Shown: in pieces, positions 1 to 7,599 of the stretch
Layout of the letters: every line of letters starts with the position of its first letter
Position numbering within the stretch: position 1 is the first letter of the stretch
Origin: an uncultured Oscillospiraceae bacterium
GTDB lineage: Bacteria > Bacillota > Clostridia > Oscillospirales > Acutalibacteraceae
DNA: 40,309 nt
NCBI GenBank assembly: GCA_900549055.1
Contig: URNB01000008.1
Coordinates: 1 to 40,309, forward strand
Direction of reading: 5' to 3'
The notes under the pieces: generated by a model
What the model saw: the letters and a program-made list of their open reading frames with translations, nothing else
What the model was told of the DNA's origin: nothing
The model's database searches: none
Translations under genes and position numbers: made by a program

Positions 1-60
1 TACCATAAAGTCACTGCTATTTTAATTTTGTTTCAACTTGCTATTGCAATTTGCGGTTAA
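1..60 (+). CDS. 3' end of an upstream gene (partial, hydrophobic C-terminus)
   Basis: The first frame is open from base 1 and stops at a TAA at 58-60, giving the C-terminal 19 residues of a protein ending in a hydrophobic stretch (TAILILFQLAIAICG). A good terminator follows 14 bases later, which supports this being a true gene end. Nothing can be said about function. The fragment is short and could be chance. Confidence 0.35.
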   Translation, partial: YHKVTAILILFQLAIAICG

Positions 61-74
61 ATATTTTTAAATCC

Positions 75-114
75 AAGCCTCGGTTTTTCCAAACGGAAAA
101 GCCGGGGCTTTTTG
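75..114 (+). terminator. Rho-independent terminator
   Basis: Arms at 75-90 and 95-110 form a 16-bp stem with two wobble pairs and an AAAC loop, followed by a T-run. It separates whatever lies upstream from the pilus operon, so that operon probably starts within 115-245. Confidence 0.75.
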
Positions 115-120
115 CATTTC

Positions 121-240
121 CATAAAAATTAAATACGGGGAGGTGAGTCCGATGTATCAATAAAGCCGGTGGGACCGGCAAAGCGGAACGCCAAGCCGTC
201 CGCAGAAAACTACAAATCATTTTAATAAAAAAGGAGCTAA
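121..240 (+). other. 5' leader of the pilus operon, possible structured RNA and micro-ORF
   Basis: The stretch between the terminator and the first pilin contains a strong Shine-Dalgarno-like GGGGAGGTGA (137-146) with an ATG at 151 that opens a three-codon reading frame (Met-Tyr-Gln-stop). It is followed by two adjacent hairpins: GCCGG/CCGGC around 164-179, and GCGGA/TCCGC closing about 183-203. I could not match it to a known riboswitch class (c-di-GMP-I was considered because of the pilus context, but the conserved core is absent). No convincing promoter was seen. It may be a regulatory leader or a remnant. Confidence 0.3.
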
Positions 241-245
241 TTCAA

Positions 246-488
246 ATGTTTAAGAAATTCTTTAAAAAATTGACCCGCAAGGCAGATAACGCCGTTATAG
301 CCACGAGCGTCGCCCTTAAAAACCGCAAGGCAGAGGGCTATGTAGATACCGGCGTAAAGATTTTAATTGCGGTGGTTTTGGGAGCGCTGGTGCTGACGCT
401 ACTCTACGCACTTCTCAAAACAACCGTTATGGGAACCGTGACTACAAAGGTTTCGGAGCTGTTTAATTACAGCGGAGCCACCACCTGA
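246..488 (+). CDS. Small Flp-like/DUF6133-like pilin 1
   Basis: An 80-residue protein with a basic N-terminal leader of about 30 residues (rich in K/R), the motif KAEG-YVDT at residues 28-34, and one hydrophobic helix at about 36-60. This is the layout of type IVb (Flp) prepilins, in which the leader is cut after Gly before assembly. The sequence resembles the DUF6133 family that I associate with clostridial mobile elements, but that name is from memory. It is a close paralogue of the next gene: the stretch from RKAEGYVDTG through LLYALL is nearly identical. The ATG at 246 has an AAGGAG site at 231-236. It opens the Tad-like operon and is probably the major pilin. The Glu at +5 of canonical Flp is not present, so processing is inferred. 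Confidence 0.7.
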   Translation: MFKKFFKKLTRKADNAVIATSVALKNRKAEGYVDTGVKILIAVVLGALVLTLLYALLKTTVMGTVTTKVSELFNYSGATT

Positions 489-517
489 TGAATATTAAAA
501 CGAGGGAGAAGATTACG

Positions 518-748
518 ATGAAAAAGTTTTTAGATAAGCTCCGCAGAGGAGCAAACAATTTAGCAATAGGCGCTAAATGCGCATTACAGACAAGAAAAGC
601 CGAGGGCTATGTGGATACGGGCGTTAAGATCCTTATAGCCGTAGTCCTCGGCGCACTGGTGCTGACTCTGCTTTACGCACTGCTAAACGGCACCGTTATG
701 CCGAAGGTCACCGAAAAGGTGAACAGTATGTTCGCGTATACGGCATAG
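518..748 (+). CDS. Small Flp-like/DUF6133-like pilin 2
   Basis: A 76-residue paralogue of the preceding pilin: a basic leader, KAEG-YVDT with Gly at residue 30, the same hydrophobic helix, and a short polar C-terminus. I chose the ATG at 518 because AGGGAG lies 9 bases upstream and the resulting N-terminus (MKKFLDKLRR) matches that of pilin 1. An in-frame ATG at 488 overlaps the pilin 1 stop and would add 10 residues. The tandem arrangement suggests gene duplication, giving major and minor pilins or two subunits of one filament. Confidence 0.7.
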   Translation: MKKFLDKLRRGANNLAIGAKCALQTRKAEGYVDTGVKILIAVVLGALVLTLLYALLNGTVMPKVTEKVNSMFAYTA

Positions 749-811
749 ACGGCATAAAAATCAGAATCCATAGGCGGAGCGTAAAAGCTCCGCCGAAAGG
801 AGGGTATATAT

Positions 812-1441
812 TTGAGAGAAAATATGCTTCCGGTAATCGAGAAATTTACCGGAACTGAATACAGTACCGCGGGGTTTGTAATAACGGCAATTCTGCTGCT
901 CGGTATTACTGCCCTTGCGGGATATATAACCGGCAAAAGCGCGGCTGAAAGCTTCGGCGGAAATAAAAAGAAAACCGCGGTTGTTTTCACGGTAACGGCG
1001 TTAATAACAATGGCGGCGCTGCTCTGTTTTTTCGGAGCGTCGGCAAAGGCGGCGCGTGGGGGTGTGATGTGTATTATCATGCTGTACGCGGCGTATGAGG
1101 ATATTAAAACACGCGAGTGTGCCGACTTTTTATCCGTGACGCTCGGTATAACCGGGATTATGGGTAAAGAGCCGAAAGAGTTGTTTTTATCCTTAATTGC
1201 CTTTGCCGGGATTGTTTTAATACTTTTAATATCTTCCGCCGTAACCAAAAACGGGATAGGCGGCGGAGATGTCAAATTTGCAGGCGCGGTATCCCTTGTG
1301 TTAGGATTCTTTAATACCGCCGCGGCATTGGTATTAGGCTTGCTTGCTGCAGTGGTAATAAACAAGCTTAGAAAACAAAAGAGCTTTCCGCTGCTGCCGT
1401 ATTTAGCGCCGGCATTTATGACGGCATATTTTATAGCATAA
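812..1441 (+). CDS. Prepilin peptidase, A24 family (TadV/CpaA-like)
   Basis: A 209-residue polytopic membrane protein with several hydrophobic segments. The two aspartates of A24 (type IV prepilin) aspartic proteases are visible: D97 in YEDIKTRE, and D153 in the GGGD motif at residues 150-153. Such enzymes cut the basic leader from prepilins at the cytoplasmic membrane face, and TadV/CpaA members process Flp pilins and TadE/TadF pseudopilins. The start is a TTG at 812, with AAAGGAGG at 796-803 and 8 bases of spacing; the next ATG lacks a comparable site. Its place directly after two pilin genes matches the usual Tad order. It lacks the N-terminal methylase domain of PilD, as expected for CpaA. 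Confidence 0.88.
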   Translation: MRENMLPVIEKFTGTEYSTAGFVITAILLLGITALAGYITGKSAAESFGGNKKKTAVVFTVTALITMAALLCFFGASAKAARGGVMCIIMLYAAYEDIKTRECADFLSVTLGITGIMGKEPKELFLSLIAFAGIVLILLISSAVTKNGIGGGDVKFAGAVSLVLGFFNTAAALVLGLLAAVVINKLRKQKSFPLLPYLAPAFMTAYFIA

Positions 1442-1483
1442 GCAGTAAGCGGCAAGACACAAAAGAGGAGGCAAATCATAGAA

Positions 1484-2191
1484 ATGAAAAACAGAACAAT
1501 TTTAGGTATTGTCTGCATATTTTTAAGCCTTTTAATTACATTCGGCTTTTCGCCCTTAATAAACAGACTTTTGGGCGGAGATATGACGGTTATAAGACTT
1601 TCACGGGATGTAAGACAGGGCGAGGAAATAACGGCAGACTGTACCGAAAGCGTAAAGGTGAAAAAGTCCACCGTGCCAAGCGGAGTAATTCTGAATTTAA
1701 AGGATATAAAGGGGAAGTACGCTTTATCCGATCTGTACGCGGGGGATTATCTTAAAAAAGAAAAGCTGTCGGGTACGGGCAATAGTGTAAAGGAAGCGTT
1801 CGCAAGCCTTGACGGAGATAAAAGCGCCGTCAGCTTTACGGTCAAAAGCCTTGCGGCGGGGCTTTCGGGCAAGATAACCGCCGGGGACATTATAACCCTG
1901 CTTATTACCGACAAAAACGGCGAAACCAAAATACCGCCGGGGCTTAAATACCTAAAGGTCATAACCACCACAACAGGCGACGGCACCGACGCAGATAAAG
2001 CCAAGGCAAACGAAAACGGAGTAAAGCCGACCGCCGCTGCCGTGACCGTGCTTTGCAATTCGGCGCAGGCAAGGCTTATTGCCGAATATGAAAACAGCGG
2101 TAATATACAGGTTTCTTTAGCTTACAGAGGTAAAGCAGAAAACGCCAATGTCTTTTTAGAGGCGCAGGAAAAATATTTCGGAGGGAAATAA
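1484..2191 (+). CDS. CpaB/RcpC-like SAF-domain pilus assembly protein
   Basis: A 235-residue protein with an N-terminal membrane anchor (residues 4-24), then a SAF-type segment: residues 36-100 read like the SAF/CpaB pattern (RDVRQGEEITADC, ALSDLYAGDYLKKEKLSG). A second half follows with an 'AAGLSGKITAGDIITLL' run of the kind found in CpaB/RcpC after the SAF domain. In Tad systems this protein sits in the envelope and is thought to guide pilus assembly. Monoderm hosts lack the secretin partner, and none is seen here. It is followed by the TadZ-like gene with a 4-base gap. Start ATG 1484, with AGAGGAGG upstream. Confidence 0.75.
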   Translation: MKNRTILGIVCIFLSLLITFGFSPLINRLLGGDMTVIRLSRDVRQGEEITADCTESVKVKKSTVPSGVILNLKDIKGKYALSDLYAGDYLKKEKLSGTGNSVKEAFASLDGDKSAVSFTVKSLAAGLSGKITAGDIITLLITDKNGETKIPPGLKYLKVITTTTGDGTDADKAKANENGVKPTAAAVTVLCNSAQARLIAEYENSGNIQVSLAYRGKAENANVFLEAQEKYFGGK

Positions 2192-2195
2192 AAGA

Positions 2196-2918
2196 ATGAG
2201 TAAATTAACACTTCTTTGCGGTCCGCCCCAAAGCGGAAAGACCGCAGCGGGAATTAAAATAGCGCAGGAAATATATTACCACTTTAAGGGCAGCGTAATA
2301 TATATTTCCGCCGACACCGTAACGCCCTTTATGGGATTGGTTTTCCCGAACGCAAGCGAAAAGCAATTATACTCGCTCGGTGAGGCGCTGGAGCATACAA
2401 GCATTACAAAAGAAAATGTTTTGCGGCATACCGTGCCGCTGCCGAAAGCGGATAATTTCGGTTTTTTGGGATATAAGGCGGGAGAGAACAGATATACCTA
2501 TTCAAGACCTACCAAGGATAAAACCGCAGAGTTTTTTGAGGTGTGCAAATCCCTTGCGGACTATGTGTTTTTGGATTGCACATCATCGCTTGACGACCCG
2601 CTGTCCGTTTACGGTATGGCGGCGGCAGATAAAGCCGTGCAGTTAGTAACGCCGGATATCCGCTCGGCGGCATATTACGCTTCTTTTGAAAAGACATATG
2701 AGCAGATCAAGGGCAAAAGTATAGGCGTAATAAATATAACGGATAAAGACCTGTATTTGCCCGTAGGCGAAGTGAAAGCGGGGTTTGCTAACGCTAAATA
2801 TATACTGCCGTACAGTATGTATTTAAAGCAGCAGTATATAACCGGAGAGCTGACCCACAAAATACCCGACCAAAAATTCAGCGCTGTGTGCCGCGGCATT
2901 GCGGGGGCGGTGCTGTGA
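2196..2918 (+). CDS. TadZ/CpaE-like P-loop ATPase
   Basis: A 240-residue cytoplasmic protein beginning with a Walker A loop, GPPQSGKT at residues 9-16, and a later hydrophobic strand ending in Asp (YVFLDCTSS) that fits a Walker B. The fold pattern (N-terminal P-loop, VFLD, then a 'KAVQLVTPDIRSAAYY' strand-helix) is that of MinD/ParA-type ATPases. In Tad loci, TadZ/CpaE localises the assembly machine, and the position between cpaB and cpaF is the canonical one. The deviant ParA lysine is not evident, so ATPase activity may differ. The gene overlaps cpaF by four bases (GTGA). Confidence 0.65.
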   Translation: MSKLTLLCGPPQSGKTAAGIKIAQEIYYHFKGSVIYISADTVTPFMGLVFPNASEKQLYSLGEALEHTSITKENVLRHTVPLPKADNFGFLGYKAGENRYTYSRPTKDKTAEFFEVCKSLADYVFLDCTSSLDDPLSVYGMAAADKAVQLVTPDIRSAAYYASFEKTYEQIKGKSIGVINITDKDLYLPVGEVKAGFANAKYILPYSMYLKQQYITGELTHKIPDQKFSAVCRGIAGAVL

Positions 2919-4219
2919 ACAGTCAGGAATTTTCGGAGCTGCTGCAAAGTACCCAGCGGCATATATCCGCTGTATATTCGGGCGCGGTAAACGGCAACAA
3001 AAAGGAGCAGCTGCGGGCATATACAGAGCAGTATTTAAGGCAAAGCGGGTATACCGATGAAACGGAGCTTAAAGAGCTGACGGACAGGCTGTATTCCGAA
3101 ATGGCGGAGTATTCCGTCCTTACCAAATACCTCGGCAGAAAAGATATAGAGGAAGTGAATATAAACGGCTGGGACGATATAGCCGTCACCTACCGAAACG
3201 GCATAACGGAAAAAGCAGACGAGCATTTTTTAAGCCCGCGGCACGCCGAGGACATTATAAAGCGGCTGCTGCACCATTCCGGCATGATAATAGACAACGC
3301 ATCCCCCATAGCCCAGGGACATCTGCCCGGTAATACCCGAATAACGGCTGTTAAAAGCCCTGTTGTCGATGAGGACAGAGGGATAGCCGCGTCAATAAGA
3401 CTTTTACACAATTCAGATATTACTACCGGAAAAATAGTCTCCGTCGGAACGGCGACAAATAAGATGGTGGATTTTCTTTGTATGTGTCTGCGCTACGGCG
3501 TTTCATTTCTTGTGGCGGGGGCTACCTCATCAGGCAAAACAACGCTTTTAAATGCGCTGCTTGACACCGTACCCGACGGCAAAAGGATTTTTACCATTGA
3601 ATCGGGTTCAAGGGAATTATCTTTAGTAAAGCGAAAGGACGGCAAGGTGGTAAATAATGTTGTGCATACGCTTTCCCGCCCGTCGGACGATGAGGGGCTG
3701 AATATTGCGCAGGAGGATCTGGTTGTGGCGTCCCTTCGCTTTGACCCGGATATTGTGGTAGTGGGAGAAATACGCGACAGCGAGGCGTATTCGGCAGTCG
3801 AGGCGAGCCTTACGGGGCACACCGTGGTTTCCACCATTCACGCATTGGCGGCGGACGCGGCGCATACAAGACTGGCACTTTTGTGCCAAAAGAAGTTCCC
3901 TATTAAATTCGAGACTTCTTTATCTCAAGCGGCGCAGGCGTTTCCGCTGGTGGTGTTCGCCCATAGATTAGAAGACAGCAACCGAAAGATAATGGATATA
4001 TCCGAGTGTATAGTGTCGGGTGACGGAAACAGACAGTACCATACATTATTTCGGTACAGTATAACCGAGAATACCGTGAAAAACGGAAAATACATAATAA
4101 AGGGGCATTTTGAGCAGCCGGAGATTATGAGCGACAGCCTTAAAAAACGGCTTTTGCAGTACGGCGCACCGGCGGATGTATTAAGGAAATTTGAAACGAG
4201 AGGGGCGGATTACAAATAA
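2915..4219 (+). CDS. cpaF: TadA/CpaF pilus assembly ATPase (VirB11 superfamily)
   Basis: A 434-residue secretion ATPase. Walker A is GATSSGKT (202-209), followed by the Asp box (FTIESGSRELSL), Walker B around DPDIVVVGEIRDSEAY, and the His box region SLTGHTVVSTIHA, all in the order of the PulE/VirB11 superfamily. The N-terminal part (about 60-180) is the CpaF-type domain, with the LTKYLGRKDIEEVNINGWDDI segment. It powers pilus extension at the cytoplasmic membrane. I chose the GTG at 2915, which overlaps the upstream stop as GTGA; an ATG at 2888 would add nine residues inside the upstream gene. VirB11 of T4SS is related, so this one ATPase might also serve the T4SS encoded downstream (inference). 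Confidence 0.9.
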   Translation: MNSQEFSELLQSTQRHISAVYSGAVNGNKKEQLRAYTEQYLRQSGYTDETELKELTDRLYSEMAEYSVLTKYLGRKDIEEVNINGWDDIAVTYRNGITEKADEHFLSPRHAEDIIKRLLHHSGMIIDNASPIAQGHLPGNTRITAVKSPVVDEDRGIAASIRLLHNSDITTGKIVSVGTATNKMVDFLCMCLRYGVSFLVAGATSSGKTTLLNALLDTVPDGKRIFTIESGSRELSLVKRKDGKVVNNVVHTLSRPSDDEGLNIAQEDLVVASLRFDPDIVVVGEIRDSEAYSAVEASLTGHTVVSTIHALAADAAHTRLALLCQKKFPIKFETSLSQAAQAFPLVVFAHRLEDSNRKIMDISECIVSGDGNRQYHTLFRYSITENTVKNGKYIIKGHFEQPEIMSDSLKKRLLQYGAPADVLRKFETRGADYK

Positions 4220-4246
4220 AAAAGCCCTGCATAAGCAAGGCTTTCA
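4217..4246 (-). terminator. Terminator of the antisense DUF4160/DUF2442 module 1
   Basis: Arms at 4221-4230 and 4235-4244 (one mismatch, ATAA loop) form a hairpin just after the cpaF stop. On the minus strand it is followed by a T-run (TTTTTTATTTG), while on the plus strand only CTTTCAG follows. It should therefore stop minus-strand transcription before it enters cpaF, with weak effect on the pilus operon. Confidence 0.65.
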
Positions 4247-4255
4247 GAAACGTGT

Positions 4256-4522
4256 TCAGGCTATCGGCACACTTTGCATATAAAGTGTGTCGGGGCAGTA
4301 GTCAATGTCATTCGGCCATACTACCGTTCCGAACTCAACATTTACGGAATTGAAAAAATCGGGGTTTTTAAGCGGTGAAAATACCGGAATATCCAGCAGC
4401 ACTTTAGCGTCAAATTTTCTTTTTTCTCCGTTGTTAAAGGTGAGCAAAAGCGTATACCCGTCGCAGGGAACAGCACTTACAACGCGCGGACCTAACGGCG
4501 CGCCCTTGATGATTTCTGACAT
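4256..4522 (-). CDS. DUF2442 domain protein (module 1)
   Basis: An 88-residue protein with the DUF2442 pattern: a beta-rich N-terminus ('YTLLLTFNNGEKRKFDAKVLL') and the diagnostic end 'GTVVWPNDIDYCPDTLY'. DUF2442 proteins are regularly encoded next to DUF4160 proteins and are regarded as putative toxin-antitoxin partners; the biochemical role is unproven. It is encoded antisense to the Tad operon, between cpaF and tadB, downstream of its DUF4160 partner and 15 bases from it. A second DUF2442 gene occurs at 19428-19661, with clear family resemblance but moderate divergence. Confidence 0.82.
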   Translation of the reverse strand: MSEIIKGAPLGPRVVSAVPCDGYTLLLTFNNGEKRKFDAKVLLDIPVFSPLKNPDFFNSVNVEFGTVVWPNDIDYCPDTLYMQSVPIA

Positions 4523-4537
4523 AGTATTACCTCCGTT

Positions 4538-4804
4538 TCAGCGTAAAGGATCAATACGAAAGGTTTCTTCTCCGTTTGAGGCGAGCTTCCAGTTGGCTTT
4601 TAAATCGTCCTCGTGGAGCAGACACCAGGCCTTAACAAATGCCGCTTGCTTTTTCGGAAAATCTCCGGAGATTATTTCTCCGTCAAGACCGAAAACAGCT
4701 TCGTGGTCTCCGTAAAACACATGAATGTGGGGAGAACTGTGGCGGCCAAAATCTTTCCAGTTCATTTTAACAAGAATACCGTAGAACATTGATAAAGTCG
4801 GCAA
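4538..4804 (-). CDS. DUF4160 domain protein (module 1)
   Basis: An 88-residue protein with the family start MPTLSMFYGILVKM, the core 'SPHIHVFYGDHEAVFGLDGE' and the end 'NWKLASNGEETFRIDPLR', all typical of DUF4160. The start is a TTG at 4804 preceded by AGGTG; the paralogue at 19673-19945 starts with ATG at the aligned position, which supports this choice. It is first gene of a two-gene minus-strand unit with DUF2442, its own promoter (4837-4865) and its own terminator (4217-4246). Likely a toxin-antitoxin-like pair; which member is toxic cannot be told from sequence. Confidence 0.82.
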   Translation of the reverse strand: MPTLSMFYGILVKMNWKDFGRHSSPHIHVFYGDHEAVFGLDGEIISGDFPKKQAAFVKAWCLLHEDDLKANWKLASNGEETFRIDPLR

Positions 4805-4836
4805 TTAAAACACCTACCGTAATTTATTCTATATTT

Positions 4837-4865
4837 ATTTTAAACCAATATCCGCAATTAGTCAA
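4837..4865 (-). promoter_or_regulatory. Sigma-A-like promoter of DUF4160/DUF2442 module 1
   Basis: On the minus strand TTGACT (4865-4860), a 17-base spacer and TAAAAT (4842-4837) lie about 35 bases upstream of the DUF4160 start. Confidence 0.6.
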
Positions 4866-4889
4866 GCGGATTAAAAGGGGGAATGAAAA

Positions 4890-5810
4890 ATGATTTTTAA
4901 ATTTTTATCTGCGCTTATGTCTGTAATAGGTATATGCCTTGTATTTGAGCTTACTCCCGACAGCATAACCGACGGTCTTTTAAGGGTGTTAAAGCCTAAA
5001 AGCACAATAGCGGCAAGGTCGGCGGCGCTGCGGGGCGGCAGTAAACCCACAATGTATTCAAGGCTTATAAAGCTCAAAAGTGCATTAAAAGCCACCGGCA
5101 AAACAAAAAGCTTTTCGGTATCCGTTACGGCGGCGGTTGCGCTTATGTTTTTGGGTGCTGCCGCGGCGGTAATGCTGAACAATATTTTCCTGCTGCCGGT
5201 ATTTTGCATTGCCTGCGGTGCCGCGCCGTTTCTGTATCTTTCGTCAATTATTTCCACCTATGAAAAGCAGCTTGCCGATGAAATGGAAACCACACTTTCG
5301 GCGGTCACCAATTCATATTTAAGGAGCGAGGATATTATTTCCTCGGTAAAAGAAAACCTTAAATATATTAAACCGCCGCTTTACTCGGTATTTGAGGAAT
5401 TTTTAACCGAAACCGAGACTGTATCGCCGGATATAAAGTCCGCCCTTATAAATATGTCGGACAAAACGCAGGACGGGATTTTTAAGGAATGGGTTTTAGC
5501 GCTTGTAAGATGTCAGGATGACCGAACGCTTAAAGACACGCTTTTGCCTATTGTCGCAAGACTTTCGGATGTACGGCGGATTAACACCGAGCTTTCCGGC
5601 ATTTTAAGGGACGCTAAAAACGAATACCTTATGATGGTGCTTTTGGTGGTCGGAAATATTCCGCTTTTGTACCTATTAAACCGGGATTGGTTTAATACCC
5701 TTATATATACCACGCCCGGCAAGGCGGTAACGGGCATTTGCGGCGCGGTAATTCTAGTCACCTTTATTCTGATGAAAAAATATACCAAGCCTGTGGAAGT
5801 GAGGGATTAG
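4890..5810 (+). CDS. tadB: TadB-like pilus platform protein (GspF family)
   Basis: A 306-residue membrane protein with N-terminal hydrophobic segments (3-18, then two near 75-112), a central cytoplasmic helical region (about 120-250) and two C-terminal membrane helices. This is the topology of TadB/GspF-type inner-membrane platform proteins, which couple the TadA ATPase to pilin polymerisation. It abuts the next GspF-like gene with a TAG/ATG junction, as tadB-tadC do. The ATG at 4890 has AAGGGGG at 4875-4881. The gene is cut off from cpaF by the antisense module at 4217-4865, so the operon must be transcribed through that module. Confidence 0.78.
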   Translation: MIFKFLSALMSVIGICLVFELTPDSITDGLLRVLKPKSTIAARSAALRGGSKPTMYSRLIKLKSALKATGKTKSFSVSVTAAVALMFLGAAAAVMLNNIFLLPVFCIACGAAPFLYLSSIISTYEKQLADEMETTLSAVTNSYLRSEDIISSVKENLKYIKPPLYSVFEEFLTETETVSPDIKSALINMSDKTQDGIFKEWVLALVRCQDDRTLKDTLLPIVARLSDVRRINTELSGILRDAKNEYLMMVLLVVGNIPLLYLLNRDWFNTLIYTTPGKAVTGICGAVILVTFILMKKYTKPVEVRD

Positions 5811-6686
5811 ATGATTTTAAGGATTATATTTTTCACACTTTTGTCAATCGGGCTTACCTTTATAGCGCTGGATATTTTTAAAATACCGTATATTAAAACC
5901 TCAAGGGCGGTTAAAAGTCTTCTGAAAAAACGGAGCAAAAAGGAGTCTGCCGCCGAGCTGTGGCTGTCGGGGTTGTCGTTAAAATTATCCGAGCATATTA
6001 AGATAAACGAATATAAAAGGATTTCGCTTGCTAACGACCTTGCAAGCGCAGATATACCTTTAACACCCGAGCAGTTTAGGGCAAACGCGATTGTAAAGGC
6101 AGGGGTTACAGCGGTATTTGCCGTTCCGTTCGCTTTTATCTTCCCGCTTTTGTGCCCCGTTTTTTTAATAGCGGCAGTTGTTACATATACAGGGGAGAGC
6201 CGAAGGCTTACAAAGAAATTAAAAAAGCGCAGAGAAAAGATAGAGTACGCTCTGCCGGGGCTTGCAAACGCCGCCGAAAAGACCTTAAAGCATTCAAGAG
6301 ATGTTTTATACATTATTGAAAGCTATTCCGCAAATACCGAAAAGGAGCTTGCCGACGAGCTTAAAATAACGGCGGCGGATATGCGGTCGGGCGGTTATGA
6401 AACGGCGGTAACAAGGCTTGAAGCAAGAGTCGGCAGCCCTATGATGTCGGATATATGCAGAGGGCTTTTAGGGGTTATCCGCGGCGACGATATGCGGATG
6501 TATTTTTCATCCCTCACGCTGAAATTATCCGACGTCCGCCGTGAAAAGCTGAAGGAAAAGGCGAAGAAAGCGCCTAAAAGGGTTAAAAAGCTGTCGGTCG
6601 CGCTGCTTGTCTGCTTTATGCTTATATATATGACAGTTATAGTTTGTCAGATTGGGTCAAGTTTATCTTCATTATTCGGGGGTTAG
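5811..6686 (+). CDS. tadC: TadC-like pilus platform protein (GspF family)
   Basis: A 291-residue protein with an N-terminal helix (2-20), a hydrophobic hairpin at about 100-130, a cytoplasmic helical domain with the T2SSF-like pattern 'EKTLKHSRDVLYIIESY...ELADELKITAADMRSGGYETA', and a C-terminal membrane helix (265-287). It starts directly after the tadB stop and ends three bases before the first TadE-like gene. TadB and TadC are thought to form the membrane platform of the pilus machine. Confidence 0.75.
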   Translation: MILRIIFFTLLSIGLTFIALDIFKIPYIKTSRAVKSLLKKRSKKESAAELWLSGLSLKLSEHIKINEYKRISLANDLASADIPLTPEQFRANAIVKAGVTAVFAVPFAFIFPLLCPVFLIAAVVTYTGESRRLTKKLKKRREKIEYALPGLANAAEKTLKHSRDVLYIIESYSANTEKELADELKITAADMRSGGYETAVTRLEARVGSPMMSDICRGLLGVIRGDDMRMYFSSLTLKLSDVRREKLKEKAKKAPKRVKKLSVALLVCFMLIYMTVIVCQIGSSLSSLFGG

Positions 6687-6689
6687 AAA

Positions 6690-7100
6690 ATGCTTAAAAG
6701 AATAAAAAATATAAAAGGAGACGGATATGTTGAGGTATGTATTTCGGCGCTTGTCCTTATAACCCTCGCCGTTATACTTCTTAACATTTTTGAGCTTATA
6801 ATGCTCCGTATATCTTTAGGGCAGACCGCCGACGACCTTATAACCACCGCCTGTTATTCGGGCGGGTTTACCGATGAATTCTGGGCGTGCGACGCTAAAC
6901 ATTGTGACGAATATCTTTACTACGATATAGACTACGGCGCGGACGAATTTTTTGACGCGACAGACGAGACTGTGCAGTTAGGCGACAGTATGTGGGTAGA
7001 GGTATCCGCCGGAATGGATGTTAAGGGCGCTGGGGCGTTTAAAATACCGATTACGGTAAGCGTTAAGCGCTTCGGAATTTCTGAGAGGTACAGTAAATGA
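6690..7100 (+). CDS. TadE-like pseudopilin (DUF4320-like)
   Basis: A 136-residue protein with a short basic leader, the motif KGDG-YVEV (Gly 12), a membrane helix at about 17-38, and a small acidic extracytoplasmic domain containing Cys residues (about 57 and 75-80). The architecture is that of TadE/TadF minor pilins; the sequence resembles DUF4320. The motif before the helix matches the two Flp-like pilins, suggesting the same prepilin peptidase handles it. It ends in a four-base ATGA overlap with the next gene. Confidence 0.65.
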   Translation: MLKRIKNIKGDGYVEVCISALVLITLAVILLNIFELIMLRISLGQTADDLITTACYSGGFTDEFWACDAKHCDEYLYYDIDYGADEFFDATDETVQLGDSMWVEVSAGMDVKGAGAFKIPITVSVKRFGISERYSK

Positions 7101-7597
7101 ATTTTTTTATGTCTTACCGCTTTTTTAATTTTCGCCGCGGTTCGGAAGATTATAAATGTTTTAAAAGTACACGAGCTGACGGATATATCCCCGCCTGTAT
7201 AATAACGGTTTGTGTTTGTATGGTGCTGTCGGTAACAATTTCATTTATCTCGGCAGTAACGGCGGTAAATCAATCTAAAAGAGATGTCCGTCAGGCGCTT
7301 GATGGGTTTGTAACGCATAAATCCATAGAAATATATAACGGCGTAAAGAATTATTCGGAGTTTGCCGAAACGCTTGACGAGGAAAGCTTTGAAAGCATTT
7401 TAAGCGAATATACGGGCGCTCAGGGAAACTATGAGATAAAGGATTTAAAAATAGAATTTCGCGAGACTGAAAGACTGAATTATACCGTCAGCTATACGCT
7501 TAAAGCGCCTGTAAGGTTTGGAAATATAACCGCAGTGTATACAAATGTGCCGGTTAGAATAACCGGAGTATTTAATTTTAAGTTTAGGGAGGATTGA
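7097..7597 (+). CDS. TadE/TadF-like pseudopilin
   Basis: A 166-residue protein with a long basic N-terminus, the motif RADG-YIPA (Gly 29), a hydrophobic helix at about 31-55, and a roughly 110-residue extracytoplasmic domain. It starts at an ATG overlapping the previous stop by four bases. The motif-plus-helix layout repeats that of the three other putative pilin-like proteins in the cluster, so I read it as a second minor pilin. No family name is certain. Confidence 0.55.
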   Translation: MNFFMSYRFFNFRRGSEDYKCFKSTRADGYIPACIITVCVCMVLSVTISFISAVTAVNQSKRDVRQALDGFVTHKSIEIYNGVKNYSEFAETLDEESFESILSEYTGAQGNYEIKDLKIEFRETERLNYTVSYTLKAPVRFGNITAVYTNVPVRITGVFNFKFRED

Positions 7598-7599
7598 AT

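Noticed and set aside
121..210. c-di-GMP riboswitch before the pilin operon
   Set aside because: The context invites it, but the conserved GEMM core and tetraloop-receptor segments cannot be found.
673..1671. Long minus-strand reading frame opposite the prepilin peptidase
   Set aside because: It mirrors a gene with clear catalytic motifs, has no family resemblance and a Ser/Ile/Ala-rich shadow composition.
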